A stretch of DNA of 29,425 bases, taken from positions 1-29,425 of IMG/VR virus record IMGVR_UViG_3300033992_000105. One strand, given 5' to 3'. The notes below the pieces were generated by a model, which was not told the DNA's origin, ran no database searches, and saw nothing but the letters and a program-made list of their open reading frames with translations. The DNA comes from a virus. Positions 1 to 11,000 of this stretch are shown here, in pieces. Within the stretch, counting starts at the first letter, position 1; the number at the start of each line of letters is the position of its first letter. A program made the position numbers and the translations under genes.

Positions 1-82
1 GTTGTATGAACCCGTACCAATTGTTTGCTCTTTATTACATATAAGTTCTAAAGAGCAAACAATTGGTACGGGTTCATACAAC
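1..82. repeat. Perfect 34-bp inverted repeat at the window edge (likely fold-back artefact)
   Basis: Bases 1-34 are the exact reverse complement of bases 49-82, with a 14-base spacer at 35-48. The right arm reads in frame into the downstream protein in the style of its other repeats, so it looks like the genuine sequence. The left arm begins exactly at base 1 and looks like a reverse copy of it. Fold-back ends of this kind are common at contig ends or in amplified DNA. A genuine terminal hairpin is possible but is not expected for a T4-like genome. Confidence 0.9.
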
Positions 83-3000
83 TTATCAACTCAAATTACA
101 AACGTAAGTTCTTCTTATGGTACTGTTGTAAACGTTGTTAAAAACGGATTGAGTGTATTACCTACATTAGTAACAAATACATCATCATCTTTAAAAGTAA
201 CAAATGCAAATCCTATAAGACAAGCAATATCAGCATCATCTTTTGATACTAATAAGATTGCAAGTGGATTTGATTTGATACTAAGTGTAATTGAAAATGG
301 AACATCTTTACTTCCAACAATTATATCAAATACATCGGCAAGTATTAAGGTAACTAACACACCACAAATAATAAGTGGAAGTGCGGCGGGAAGATTGCAA
401 GGTAAATTAATATCATCATCTTTATCTTTGGTAATTGATGTTTTATTAAGTAATGGTACAAGCTCAATTGGACTTAAACAATCAACATTCCCAATAGCAA
501 ATTCAAATGCAAAGATAAACTCAGCATATAATCTATTGGTAAGTAACTCTAAATTTATAGTTGATGAAACTATTGCTTATATGAGTTCATCTTGGAGTGG
601 ATTTGAATATACACAAAGTAAATGTGAAAGAGATTTGACTGGAATCCTTAGTGGTTCTGCATTTGACCTTTTATATGGTGGTAACTCAGCATCTTTGTTT
701 AATGGTAAGTTCTATTTTGATTTCCCATCTAAAGCAACTGGTTCACAATTAGACCAAACAATTACGGCAATCAAATACGCAAGTGGATTGGCTGAGAAGG
801 TTGTGTTGAATACTGTATTTACACACATATCAGCATCAATCAACCAACCAACATCAGCATCTTGGAATTCATTGAGAGAAAATAAGGCATTTATACAAAG
901 TGAATCAATCGCATATCTATCTTCTTCTTGGAGTAACTTTGGTTATAACGAAACTACTTGTAAGAGAGATATTGGATACGTTATAGATGCAGTAGCAACC
1001 GATTTACTATATGGTGGTAACGAAAGAAGTGTTGTAGCTGGAAGATACTATTATGATTTCCCATCACAAGCTACAAACGCACAATTAGAACCAACATTGA
1101 CTGGTGTAAGATACGCAAAAGGAACGGCTATGAACGTAGTTGTTAATAAGCAAGTATTTACGGCATCTTTGGAAGTTCAATACGCATATGATTTAATAAA
1201 AGCTAACAAACTATTCATACAAAGTGAAAGTATTGCATATGTAAATGTTAAATACCCTAACTTAGATTATAGTGAAAGTAAATGTTATAGAGATTTGGGG
1301 TATATCATTGATGGTGTTGCAACTGATTTACTTTATGGTGGAAATGAAAGAAGTAGAAAGAATGCAGATTACTATTATCAGTTCCCATCACAAGCTAACG
1401 GATTTGGTTCACAAGTGGTTGAAACAACTGATGCAATTAAGTACGCAGCTAGATTTACAACTGCATCTATTAGTAGTACATTAATAGCAGCACCTTCTAT
1501 TATACTTAATACTTTAGGAAATATTAAAGTAACAAACACTAACCAATATATTTCAGCATCATCGGCAACTTCTACTGAAGCAACAATACTATCAGCATCA
1601 ATTGCTATTGTAACAAACATAGTTGCTAACGGAACTAGTTCAGCAATAGTATCGGCATCATTAAGTTTACCAACATCATCTTATACAACGGCTGTAAGTA
1701 ATGATAATAGATGGATTGCATACGGAATACTAAAAAATAACATTTCATTCATACAGGATGAAACTATTGCTTACCTATCTTCTTCTTGGAGTACGGCATC
1801 TTACGATGAAAGTAAGTGTAGACGTGATGTAGGATTGATTATAAGTGGAGCAGCTGAAGATTTAGTATTTAACTCAAATTCAGCATCATTATTTAATGGT
1901 ATATTCTATTATCAATATCCATCACAGGCGCAGGGAGCACAATTGAACCAAACACTTGATGGAATAAACTACGCAAGTAAGTTAGCACAAAAAGTAATTC
2001 AAAACATAACTTATGTAACGGCATCGGCAATTGTATCAGCATCATACGCATTGATAAGAAAGAATAGAGAGTTTATACAAAATGAAACTATTGCGTATCT
2101 ATCTTCTTCTTGGAGTACGGCATCCTATATTGAATCAACTTGTAAAAGAGATGTTGGTCATATCGTAGATGCAGTTTCTACGGATTTATTATATGGTGGA
2201 AACGAAAGAAGTACAAACGCTGGGGTATTCTATTACTTATATCCATCGCAAGCGCAAGGTTCACAATTACAACCAACATTAGCAGGTGTTAATTACGCAG
2301 GACAACTTTCTAAGAATGTTGCGGCATCATTAACATTTGTGACAGCATCACAATTGGTATCAGCATCGGTTAATTTATTGAGAAAGAATAGAGAGTTTAT
2401 ACAAAATGAAACACTAGCTTATTTAACTGCTAGCTGGAGTACATTTGAGTATGATAAAGATAAGTGTAAGAGAGATGTTGGTTATATCTTAGACGGTGTA
2501 ACAACTGATTTACTTTATGGTGGAAATGAAAGAGGTGTATTCAGCGGGGAGTTCTATTACAAATATCCATCTAAAGCAATTATTGAAGGAGATGGTGATG
2601 GTGTTGGACAATTAGGACAAACAATTGATGGTATAAACTACGCAAGTAGAATAGCACAAAAGATTGTTAAGAATATAGTATTCCAAACGGCATCATTAGA
2701 AGCATCGGCATCATTTGATTTATTAAGAAAGAACAAATCATTTATAGCAGAAGAAACTATTGCATATGTATCTTCGTCTTGGAGTGGAGTATATTATAAT
2801 CAAACAACTTGTAAGAGAGATGTTGGATACTTAGTAGATGCAGCAGCAACGGATGTATTATATGGTGGACAAGAAAGAAGTGTGATAGCAGGACAGTATT
2901 ATTACTTATATCCTTCTAACGCAATCAATAAAGGTGTACCATCTACTCTAAATCAATTAGACCCAACTCTTACTGGTATCAGATATGCTGGAAAGTTATC

Positions 3001-4012
3001 TAAAAACGTAGTAATAAATCCAACGTATTTAGTACCATCAGCATCTTTAATAGATACTGCAAAATTATTGACAGATAACAAACAATTAATACAAAAAGAA
3101 ACTATAACATTCTTAAGTTCGTCTTGGAGTAACTTAAAATATAATGAAGCAAGTTGTAGTAGAGATTTAGGATTTATCATAGATGCAATCAGAACGGATT
3201 TAGTTTATGGTGGTAACGAAAGAAGTATTGAAGCAGGTTCTTATTATTATAAATTCCCATCAGTAGCAATTGTGGATAGTTATAGTGATAATAACGGACA
3301 AAAGAAACAAACAATAGATGGTATTAACTTCGCAAGAGGAATATCTGAAAAAATAGTAGCAAATACTTTACTAACTTATTTAGCACCAGCAACTAAGAGA
3401 AGACAGGCAGCTGAAAGATTAAAAGCTGGTAAAGATGAATTGAAACAAAGAGCAATTGGATACACAAATGGAGCATTTCCATATTTAGTATATAATGAGG
3501 CAAGTTGTTCGCGTGATACTGGATTTATTGTAGATGCGGCTGTAACTGATTTATTGTATGGTGGAAACGAAAGAGGAATTAGAGCAGCATCTTCTTACTA
3601 CGATGGACAATACGGAAGTGCAATAGCTGTGACTAGAGACCAATTATTAGAAACATTGGAAACAAATCGTTATCTAAGAACTAGAGCAGAGTTTATAGCA
3701 GCAGGTGCACCATTGGAAGCATTTGGTTCTCTAATTGTGGCAACGGGTATTGACTATTCTTATAATGGCAGTGGTGTGACATTTAAAGCACTTCCTCCAA
3801 ATCAGGGTGGTAGTGGTGTTGCAAATCCAATATATGAAATTACCGAATTGGGTGGAGGTAGAATCTACTTTACATCTGGTAATCAGGATGGTGACTTTAG
3901 AATTGGTACTGGTTTAAGTATTAATCAGGCAACTGGTACTCTTGTGGGTAGAACATTTAGTAAATCTCTATTCTCATTAGTAACTCCGTTCTCATTAGCA
4001 CTACAAATATAA
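2..4012 (+). CDS. Large repetitive virion structural protein, 5'-truncated (T4-like marine phage type)
   Basis: At least 1300 residues of a long, Ser/Thr/Ala-rich structural protein, probably of the baseplate or fibre region. It contains nine repeats of about 108-116 residues. Each has a helical opening ([DE/SE]-T-I-A-Y-x-S-S-S-W), a core C-x-R-D-x-G-x-I-x-D-A with D-L-L-Y-G-G-N-E-R-S, a Y-Y-Y-x-x-P-S segment, and a closing stretch similar to DGINYASKLAQKVIQN. Cores with one cysteine each fall near 620, 960, 1285, 1815, 2140, 2465, 2810, 3155 and 3505. A second module around K-V-T-N-T occurs near 195, 343 and 1523. The C-terminal 90 residues are non-repetitive, end in SLVTPFSLALQI, and resemble the ends of structural proteins in T4-like cyanophages. 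The apparent start at base 2 lies in the fold-back palindrome, so residues 1 to about 16 are probably false and the true N-terminus is missing. The exact role is unknown. Confidence 0.85.
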   Translation: MYEPVPIVCSLLHISSKEQTIGTGSYNLSTQITNVSSSYGTVVNVVKNGLSVLPTLVTNTSSSLKVTNANPIRQAISASSFDTNKIASGFDLILSVIENGTSLLPTIISNTSASIKVTNTPQIISGSAAGRLQGKLISSSLSLVIDVLLSNGTSSIGLKQSTFPIANSNAKINSAYNLLVSNSKFIVDETIAYMSSSWSGFEYTQSKCERDLTGILSGSAFDLLYGGNSASLFNGKFYFDFPSKATGSQLDQTITAIKYASGLAEKVVLNTVFTHISASINQPTSASWNSLRENKAFIQSESIAYLSSSWSNFGYNETTCKRDIGYVIDAVATDLLYGGNERSVVAGRYYYDFPSQATNAQLEPTLTGVRYAKGTAMNVVVNKQVFTASLEVQYAYDLIKANKLFIQSESIAYVNVKYPNLDYSESKCYRDLGYIIDGVATDLLYGGNERSRKNADYYYQFPSQANGFGSQVVETTDAIKYAARFTTASISSTLIAAPSIILNTLGNIKVTNTNQYISASSATSTEATILSASIAIVTNIVANGTSSAIVSASLSLPTSSYTTAVSNDNRWIAYGILKNNISFIQDETIAYLSSSWSTASYDESKCRRDVGLIISGAAEDLVFNSNSASLFNGIFYYQYPSQAQGAQLNQTLDGINYASKLAQKVIQNITYVTASAIVSASYALIRKNREFIQNETIAYLSSSWSTASYIESTCKRDVGHIVDAVSTDLLYGGNERSTNAGVFYYLYPSQAQGSQLQPTLAGVNYAGQLSKNVAASLTFVTASQLVSASVNLLRKNREFIQNETLAYLTASWSTFEYDKDKCKRDVGYILDGVTTDLLYGGNERGVFSGEFYYKYPSKAIIEGDGDGVGQLGQTIDGINYASRIAQKIVKNIVFQTASLEASASFDLLRKNKSFIAEETIAYVSSSWSGVYYNQTTCKRDVGYLVDAAATDVLYGGQERSVIAGQYYYLYPSNAINKGVPSTLNQLDPTLTGIRYAGKLSKNVVINPTYLVPSASLIDTAKLLTDNKQLIQKETITFLSSSWSNLKYNEASCSRDLGFIIDAIRTDLVYGGNERSIEAGSYYYKFPSVAIVDSYSDNNGQKKQTIDGINFARGISEKIVANTLLTYLAPATKRRQAAERLKAGKDELKQRAIGYTNGAFPYLVYNEASCSRDTGFIVDAAVTDLLYGGNERGIRAASSYYDGQYGSAIAVTRDQLLETLETNRYLRTRAEFIAAGAPLEAFGSLIVATGIDYSYNGSGVTFKALPPNQGGSGVANPIYEITELGGGRIYFTSGNQDGDFRIGTGLSINQATGTLVGRTFSKSLFSLVTPFSLALQI
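541..3600 (+). repeat. Nine tandem ~330-bp coding repeats (C-x-R-D ... D-L-L-Y-G-G-N-E-R)
   Basis: The E-T/S-I-A-Y openings fall near 567, 903, 1227, 1760, 2083, 2407, 2755, 3100 and 3440. The period is 323-348 nt, apart from one 533-nt step between copies 3 and 4 that holds an extra K-V-T-N-T module. Copies 1 and 4 share a variant core (I-S-G-x-A-x-D-L and N-S-A-S-L-F-N-G) in place of D-A-V-A-T-D-L-L-Y-G-G-N-E-R-S. This implies a higher-order duplication. Confidence 0.9.
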
Positions 4013-4038
4013 AAAAAGAAAAATAAAAAAATAAAAAA

Positions 4039-4956
4039 ATGGCAGAAGTTTTTGTACCCTTAAATCGGTTTCAGTCAGTAGTAACAGGATTGACTGGAGA
4101 GCCGGATGAAATATATACAACACCCGCTGGTGTATCATCAATTGTATTATCTTGTCAAATTACAAATAATAGTTTGGTAACACAGCCTGTTACTATATTT
4201 GTAACATCTAACAAAGAAATACCAATACCTGAATTTAGTAATGTATATAGTGGTAGTTCTTTTATAAGTTCTTCTGTATCTTTATTAAATTTTAGTGGTA
4301 GTTTTGCAAGCGCATCTTTATTACTTAATTCAAATAGACAATTTTTGAGAAAAGAAATAGCAGCATATACACAAAATCAAAATAGTTTATCGGAAACTCC
4401 ATTTACTTTTATATCATCATACTTTGAACAAAATACTTTAGATGATGTTGATGCAATAAAATATGATATCGTTAATAATACAACTATTAGAACGAGTAAA
4501 GCTGCAAAAGCTTATTTTGATAAGAATGGGGCATCTTTAATAGCTTCAGTTGAATACTCAGCATCTATCTTTGCATTGGATTATTTAAAAGTATTATCAA
4601 ATCAAATTATAAAAAACCAATCTGTAACTGGTTCTACTCTTTCACCATTATTATTTCAAAGTGGAGTTACTCAATCTGTATTGACGGGATTTAATAATGG
4701 AACGAATGCAGGATTATCAGCATCTTTATATGTTGTTAATTCTTTAGTAGATAGTATTAAAGCTACAATTGAATCTCCTGTATTTATTGAGCAGGAAGCT
4801 GTGAGATTAGTAACAAACGTAACAATACCACCCGCAGATTCACTTTCACCGGTAGTTTCTGGTAAGTTGGTATTGGAAGAAACATATGGTTTTATAGTAT
4901 CCGGCTCAACTGAATTAACTGTAGTCCTTTCTTTGCTAGAGAGTGCGAATGAATAA
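4039..4956 (+). CDS. Virion structural protein; small beta domain with an inserted decayed repeat
   Basis: A 305-residue protein 26 bp downstream of the large repetitive protein; the gap has no promoter-like motif, so the two are probably co-transcribed. The ends (residues 1-75: D-E-I-Y-T-T-P-A-G-V-S-S-I then I-T-N; residues about 265-305: S-G-K-L-V-L-E-E then T-V-V-L-S-L-L-E-S) match the beginning and end of the 110-residue protein at 16873-17205. The middle, about 190 residues, opens with LLNSNRQFLRKEIAAYT and later has YLKVLSNQIIKNQS. Both resemble the repeat of the upstream gene (LLRKNREFIQNETIAYL; YASKLAQKVIQN), but the C-x-R-D and L-L-Y-G-G core is gone. This suggests a small virion domain with a decayed repeat inserted into a loop. 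It has no signal peptide and no membrane segment. The start follows an A-rich leader without a Shine-Dalgarno sequence. Confidence 0.8.
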   Translation: MAEVFVPLNRFQSVVTGLTGEPDEIYTTPAGVSSIVLSCQITNNSLVTQPVTIFVTSNKEIPIPEFSNVYSGSSFISSSVSLLNFSGSFASASLLLNSNRQFLRKEIAAYTQNQNSLSETPFTFISSYFEQNTLDDVDAIKYDIVNNTTIRTSKAAKAYFDKNGASLIASVEYSASIFALDYLKVLSNQIIKNQSVTGSTLSPLLFQSGVTQSVLTGFNNGTNAGLSASLYVVNSLVDSIKATIESPVFIEQEAVRLVTNVTIPPADSLSPVVSGKLVLEETYGFIVSGSTELTVVLSLLESANE

Positions 4957-4973
4957 CGATAATATTATAGATT

Positions 4974-5004
4974 TAATATTTATAGTAGAAATTTCATATT
5001 TATA
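4974..5004 (+). promoter_or_regulatory. Putative phage promoter (two copies of an ATATTTATA motif)
   Basis: Two close copies, TAATATTTATA at 4974-4984 and CATATTTATA at 4995-5004, lie in the 67-bp gap. The second ends 19 nt before the start of the 3384-aa fibre gene. The same motif recurs in all the larger gaps of this window. The role is inferred from position only. Confidence 0.5.
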
Positions 5005-5023
5005 ACAAAGCTAGCAAGAACTA

Positions 5024-8000
5024 ATGGCAATAAGTAATCTTTTAACAGGTAGGGTAAGGGTAGTATCGCCTAAAAATGTAACATCTGACAGGTATCAATT
5101 TCTTGATTTATCTCAAGCGGAGCCTAATTTAGGAGTACCACCATTCTCAGCCTCATTATTAACAAATCCAGCTATAATAGTTTCGGATAGTGATGGTAAT
5201 AGAGGGTTTGCAAAGAAATTATTTTTAGAAGAGTTTTCTGGCTCGTTTTCAGGCTCATTTCAGGGAGATGGTAGTGGATTAAGAAATGTACCATCTGTAG
5301 TAGCACCATTTATAGCAAGTGGTTCTGCAACTGCATCGTTTAAATCTAACGGACTTAATATAAATACGGATACTATAATTGATGGTAATCTTTATGTGAG
5401 TAAATCAATTATAGCAGACCAAATTATTGTAAATATAGTTTCATCATCAATAATTTATTCGTCTGGTTCAAACATATTTGGTAATACTGATTCAAATATA
5501 CAACAATTCACAGGTTCTGTACGAATACAAAGTGAATTGATTGGTAATAATATTACTGGTTCTTCTTTTACTGGTTCATTTACTGGTTCATTTTTTGGAG
5601 ATGGTAGAGATTTATTTAATTTACCTCAAGCTACTAGATTATCAACTGGTTCTGTAACTGCATCAGTTTCTCCTCAATTTGGATTTAAAGTAGAATCAAT
5701 ATCGAGTGGTTCTCAATTTACTGGAAGCTTATTTGTAAGTGGTAATGTAACTGCAGATTTTTATTTTGGAGATGGTTCTAATTTATTAAATGTACCTTCA
5801 ACAGTAGCACCTAGAATTGCTAGTGGTAGTGTAACTGCATCAATCGCACCAAATACTGGATTTATTGTAAATACATTTGCACAATTTGAATTTCCTGTAT
5901 CAGCATCAATGTTTAGTGGTAGTGGTAGAGGTTTATTTGATATTCCTCGTTCTGCTCTTACACCCGATGCATTAACGGCAACATTAATAGCAACTGGTTC
6001 TATAACTGCTTCTGTAAGTCCTAATTATGGATTTAAAGTAGAAGCAGGTGAATTGGGTTCTCAGTTTACTGGAAGTTTATTTGTAAGTGGTGGAAACATA
6101 AGAGTTGAAACTGGTTCGTTTTTTAGTGGTAGTGGTGCTGGTTTAAAAGATATACCTCGTTCAGCATTAACACCGGATGCATTATTAAGTACTTTAATTA
6201 CAAGTGGTAGTGTAACTGCATCAGTATCGCCTAATTTAGGATTTCAGGTAATATCCGCAGAAAGTGGTTCAACCTTTACTGGTAGTTTATTTGTAAGTGG
6301 GGGTATTGAAATAAATTCTGGGTCATCTTATTCTGGTAGTGGAGAACGATTATTTGATATTCCTATTAAAGCATTAAAAGATTTAGACCTTACAAAAATT
6401 AGTAGTGGTAGTGCAACAGCATCTATTAGTCCTGATTTTGGATTTAGAGTAAATACGTTTTCTACATTTAGTGGAAGTATGATAATATCGGCATCTGCTG
6501 TTTATTATACATCGGAATCATTGGATACTGTTTTTAATGTAACGAATGGTGCCGATATTGCATATTCATTTACTGGAGCGGTTAGTGGACCTAACCCAGC
6601 TATAAATTTGGTAAGGGGTATAACATATACATTTAATATTAATGCAGCTGGGCAACCATTTTGGATAAAAACAGCAATTTCAACAGGTGGTGGTGATTTA
6701 TATAATACTGGTGTAACAAATAATGGAGCTGAAGTAGGTACGATTACATTCACTGTTCCGAATGATGCACCAAATATATTATATTATAACTCCGAATATC
6801 AGGCATCAATGCGTGGTACTATTAATATAGTTGATAGTCTTGTAAAAAGACCAGCAGAATTAAAAGTAATAGGATATACTAATATTATAGGTGATACTAG
6901 TATAACGGGTAGTTTGCTTGTTAAAGATGGCGCAACATTTAAATATTGGGTATCGGCATCGGTGTTTACTGGTAGTGGTGCTGGATTATATGATATTCCT
7001 CGTTCTGCATTTACTGGAGATTCAACTAGAATAGCAAGTGGTAGTATAACAGCATCTGTGAGTCCTGATTATGGATTTAGAGTTGAAACTGATTTAAGTG
7101 GGTCTACTAGATATGGTTCTCAATTTACTGGTAGTGTAGATGTAAGTGCAAGTTTTAGAGCACGTGATATAATTACTAATCTTATTTTTGCTAATGAAAT
7201 TAGTGGGTCTGATATTAGTGGTTCATTTCAAGGAGATGGTAGTAGATTAACAAATATTAACGTACCACCGCAAGTAGCAACAAAAATTGTTTCTGGTTCA
7301 GTAACTGCATCGGTTGCACCTAATATTGGATTTGTAGTTACATCTACCGAATTGGGTTCTACTTTATTAGGTCGTGTTGGAATTAGCGGAAGTTTATTTG
7401 TAAGTGGTAATATAGAACTAAATTCAGGTTCAGCATTTTCTGGTAGTGGGGCTAATTTATTTAATATACCTAGAACAGCTTTAACGCCCGATGCATTATT
7501 ATCAACATTTATAGCATCTGGTAGTGTAACTGCATCAGTATCACCTAACTTTGGATTTAAAATAGAATCTACTGAAAAGGGTACACAATTTAGTGGAAGT
7601 TTATTTGTAAGTGGAGCTGGAATATTTTTAAATTCTGGTTCATTTAGTGGTAGTGGTAAAAATTTATTTGATATTCCAATTTCAGCACTTTCTAATTTAG
7701 ATACATCAAAAATATTTAGTGGTAGTGTAACTGCATCAGTTTCTCCAAATAGAGGATTTGAAGTATTTGCAGCTACATCAAATTTTTCTGGTTCAATATC
7801 GGCATCTGTATTTAGTGGTAGTGGTGCTGGATTAACAAATATTCCATTTTCAGCACTTTCACAAGAATTATTCAGAATCACAAGTGGTAGTGTAACTGCA
7901 TCAGTATCTCCTGATACTGGATTTAAAGTAGAATCATCAGAAATTGGTTCTCAATTTACAGGTTCATTATTTGTTAGTGGTGGATACATTAGAGTTGAAA

Positions 8001-11000
8001 CCGGCTCATTCTTCTCTGGTTCTGGTGCTGGATTAAATAATATTCCTCGTTCTGCTTTAACTTTAGATGCATTAATATCGACTGAAATTAAAAGTGGAAG
8101 TGTAACTGCATCTGTTTCACCTGATGATGGATTTAGAGTAATTTCAATAGAAAGTGGTTCTCAATTTAGTGGAAGTTTATTTGTAAGTGGAGGATATATT
8201 AGAGTAGAGACTGGTTCATTCTTTAGTGGTAGTGGTGCTGGGTTATCTGATATTCCTGAATCCGCTCTATCATTTAAAATTAATAGAATTGCAAGTGGTT
8301 CGGCAACGGCATCTATATCACCCGATTATGGTTTTAGAGTAAACACATTTTCTGCAATTAGTGGAAGTTTTATAGTATCATCTTCAGCTAGAGAATTGGC
8401 TTATAGTGATATAGATACTGTATTTAACGTAACAAATGATGGTAGTAATTCGTATATTATAAGCAATAGGTTAGTAAGTGGTTCAAATCCAACTTTAACT
8501 TTAGTAAGAAATGTAAATTATACATTTAACGTAAATGCTTCTGGGCATCCATTCTTAATTAAAACACAAAGTGGACCAGGCCCTAGTAACACATACACTA
8601 CTTGGGTAACTAATAATGGTGATGATGTTGGTGTTATAACATTTTTGGTTTCTGGAAGTGCACCTGATACATTATACTATAATTGTCAGTTTCATGGAAG
8701 TATGGCAGGTACTATTAATGTAGTAGATGCATTATATGTTCCAGCTGAAATAAAATTAATTGGTGAAACAAAAGTAGAAGGTAATGTAACCGCTTCAATG
8801 TTTAGTGGTAGTGGTAAAGGATTATTTGATATACCACAATCTGCGATATCCGGTGATACCGTTAGAATTGCTAGTGGTAGTGTAACCGCATCTGTATCTC
8901 CTAATTTTGGATTTAGAGTAGCATCATTTGTAAGCGGTTCTGATTTTAGTGGAAGTATTAGAATAGATTCATCATCTTTCATATATTCATTAGGAACTTA
9001 TTTAAGAGAAATTCCTAGAGCAGCATTAACCGAAGATGCATTAGTTTCATCGGAAATTAAATCCGGCTCAGTAACGGCGTCTGTAAGTCCTGATTTTGGG
9101 TTTAGAGTAACAAGTCCATTCTCATCTTCAATTGATGAATCTGGTTCATTTACTACACAAATTGGTTCTAGATTTACTGGTTCAATTTCTATAAGTGGTA
9201 GTTTATTTGTAAATGATACAAGTGGTGGTTTATTTATAGAATCATCTTCATTCATATATGGCGTTGGTACTTATTTAAGAAATATCCCTCGTTCAGCATT
9301 GACAGAAGATGCGTTAATATCTACTGAAATTAAAAGTGGTAGTGTAACCGCATCGGTAAGTCCTGATTTTGGATTTAGAGTAATAGCAACTGATATAGTT
9401 AGTGGTTCTATTTTTGGTTCTCAATTTACAGGTTCCGTTGATGTAAGTGGAAGTATTAGAGCATTTACATTTTTAGGAGATGGTTCTCAATTAACAAATG
9501 TAGTAGCTGCAGCATCTCCATTAATAGCAAGTGGTTCGGCAACGGCTTCGGTAGCAAGTGGTGATACTTTTATAGTAACAACTGGAGCAACTGGTTCTGG
9601 TTTGGATTTTCAAATTGGTACTCGTATAACGGGTAGTGTGGATATTAGTGGTAGTTTAAAATCACAATTCTTTGTTGGTGATGGTAGATTTATTAGTAAC
9701 GTACAAGCAGCAGCTGCACCATTCATTGGTAGTGGTTCTGCAACAGCATCAGTTCAAAGCGGTGATTCCTTTGTAGTAACAACTGGAGCAACTGGTTCGG
9801 CCATTGGTTCTAGATTTACGGGTTCAATTGACGTAAGTGGTAGTGTTAGAGCATTCACATTTATTGGAGATGGTTCTCAACTAATAAATGTACAAGCATC
9901 AGCAGCACCTTTAATAGCAAGTGGTTCAGCAACTGCATCTGTACAAAGTGGAATACAATTTATTGTAACAACAAAGGGAAATTTCTCTACTGTAGGTTCA
10001 AACTCTGGCTCTTATTATGGTTCTGTATTTACTGGTTCTGTAATTATTAGTGGGTCAATATCAGCATCTCGTTACGATGGAGATGGTGGTGGATTATTTA
10101 ATATACCGGCATCAGCACTTGAAGATTTACAATTAGATAGAATCCAATCTGGTTCTGGTAGAGCAATTATAGACCCAGAAAAATTAGATGTAAACGTACC
10201 AATAACAGCAGCACTTTATATAGGTGATGGTGGTGGGTTATTTAATATTCCTGCAAACGCATTGCAAGACCTTAAATTAGATAGAATCATATCTGGTTCT
10301 GTTCAGGGTGTAATATCACCAAACAAAGGATTAGAAGTTAATACATCTGTTAGAATATTCTCTGGTTCATTGACTGTGAGTGGTTCGGTGTTTGTTAGTG
10401 GTGGAAATGTTATAGTAGCAAGTGGTTCAACATTTATTGGAGATGGTAGTGGTTTGACAAATATTAGTTTAGCAAATATATCATTTGAAACATTTATATT
10501 AAAGAGTGGTTCATTCACCGCATCAATTTCTCCTGATAAAGGATTTGTTGTAAACGCATCGGCTAGTATTTGGGGAGATGTATATGTTGGAAATAATCTA
10601 AGAGCTAATAAAATAACTGGAAGTACTTCAATATATTCTCCAATAGTAAGTGGGGGTTTATTGGGTACATACACATATCAGGGAAATGGACCAACTGCAA
10701 GTATTGATTACGATATTTTAAGATATGACCCAACTAGAGGACATTATATTCCTCAACCTGAAACTTCATTAACTGAAACAGTATCATTTAATAATGTTAG
10801 TAGTTTAACAATTGTACACAATTTGGGAATTAGATACCCAATGGTTCAGGTTTACGCAACTGGTTCGGAAGACCAAATTTTACCTGGCACAATAAAATCG
10901 ATTGATGATGATACTATTCAAATTCTATTTAGTGGATTGACTAGTGGACATGCCGTAATTGGTAGTGGTGGTAGTTTAATAAACGGAAGTATACCTGGTG

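Larger units (their letters stand above)
5240..10600 (+). repeat. About 22 coding repeats of ~70-80 residues in the fibre shaft
   Basis: Each unit carries a G-S-G/G-D-G-x-G-L turn, S-G-S-[VA]-T-A-S-[VI]-[SA]-P-x-x-G-F and a G-S-x-F-T-G-S-L-F-V-S-G strand pair. I count 22 copies of the S-G-S-x-T-A-S element by eye, from near 5320 to near 10510. Three late copies (from near 9530 to 9960) have an S-G-D-x-F-x-V-T-T variant. Two copies near 10150 and 10300 are the most diverged. A single copy also occurs in the second fibre near 17535. Confidence 0.85.

Noticed and set aside
1-82. Transposon end or attachment site suggested by the inverted repeat
   Set aside because: There is no transposase, no target duplication and no partner end. 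The arms meet within 14 bases and one arm is normal coding sequence, so a fold-back end explains it better.
115-3180. Short antisense and alternative-frame open frames within the first gene
   Set aside because: They lie fully inside a strongly repetitive, convincing sense gene and show no domain or leader signal.
6524-6835. Copper binding by the first cupredoxin-like domain
   Set aside because: Three of the four candidate ligand positions are Gln, Ser and Gln, so a type 1 copper site cannot form as in copy 2.
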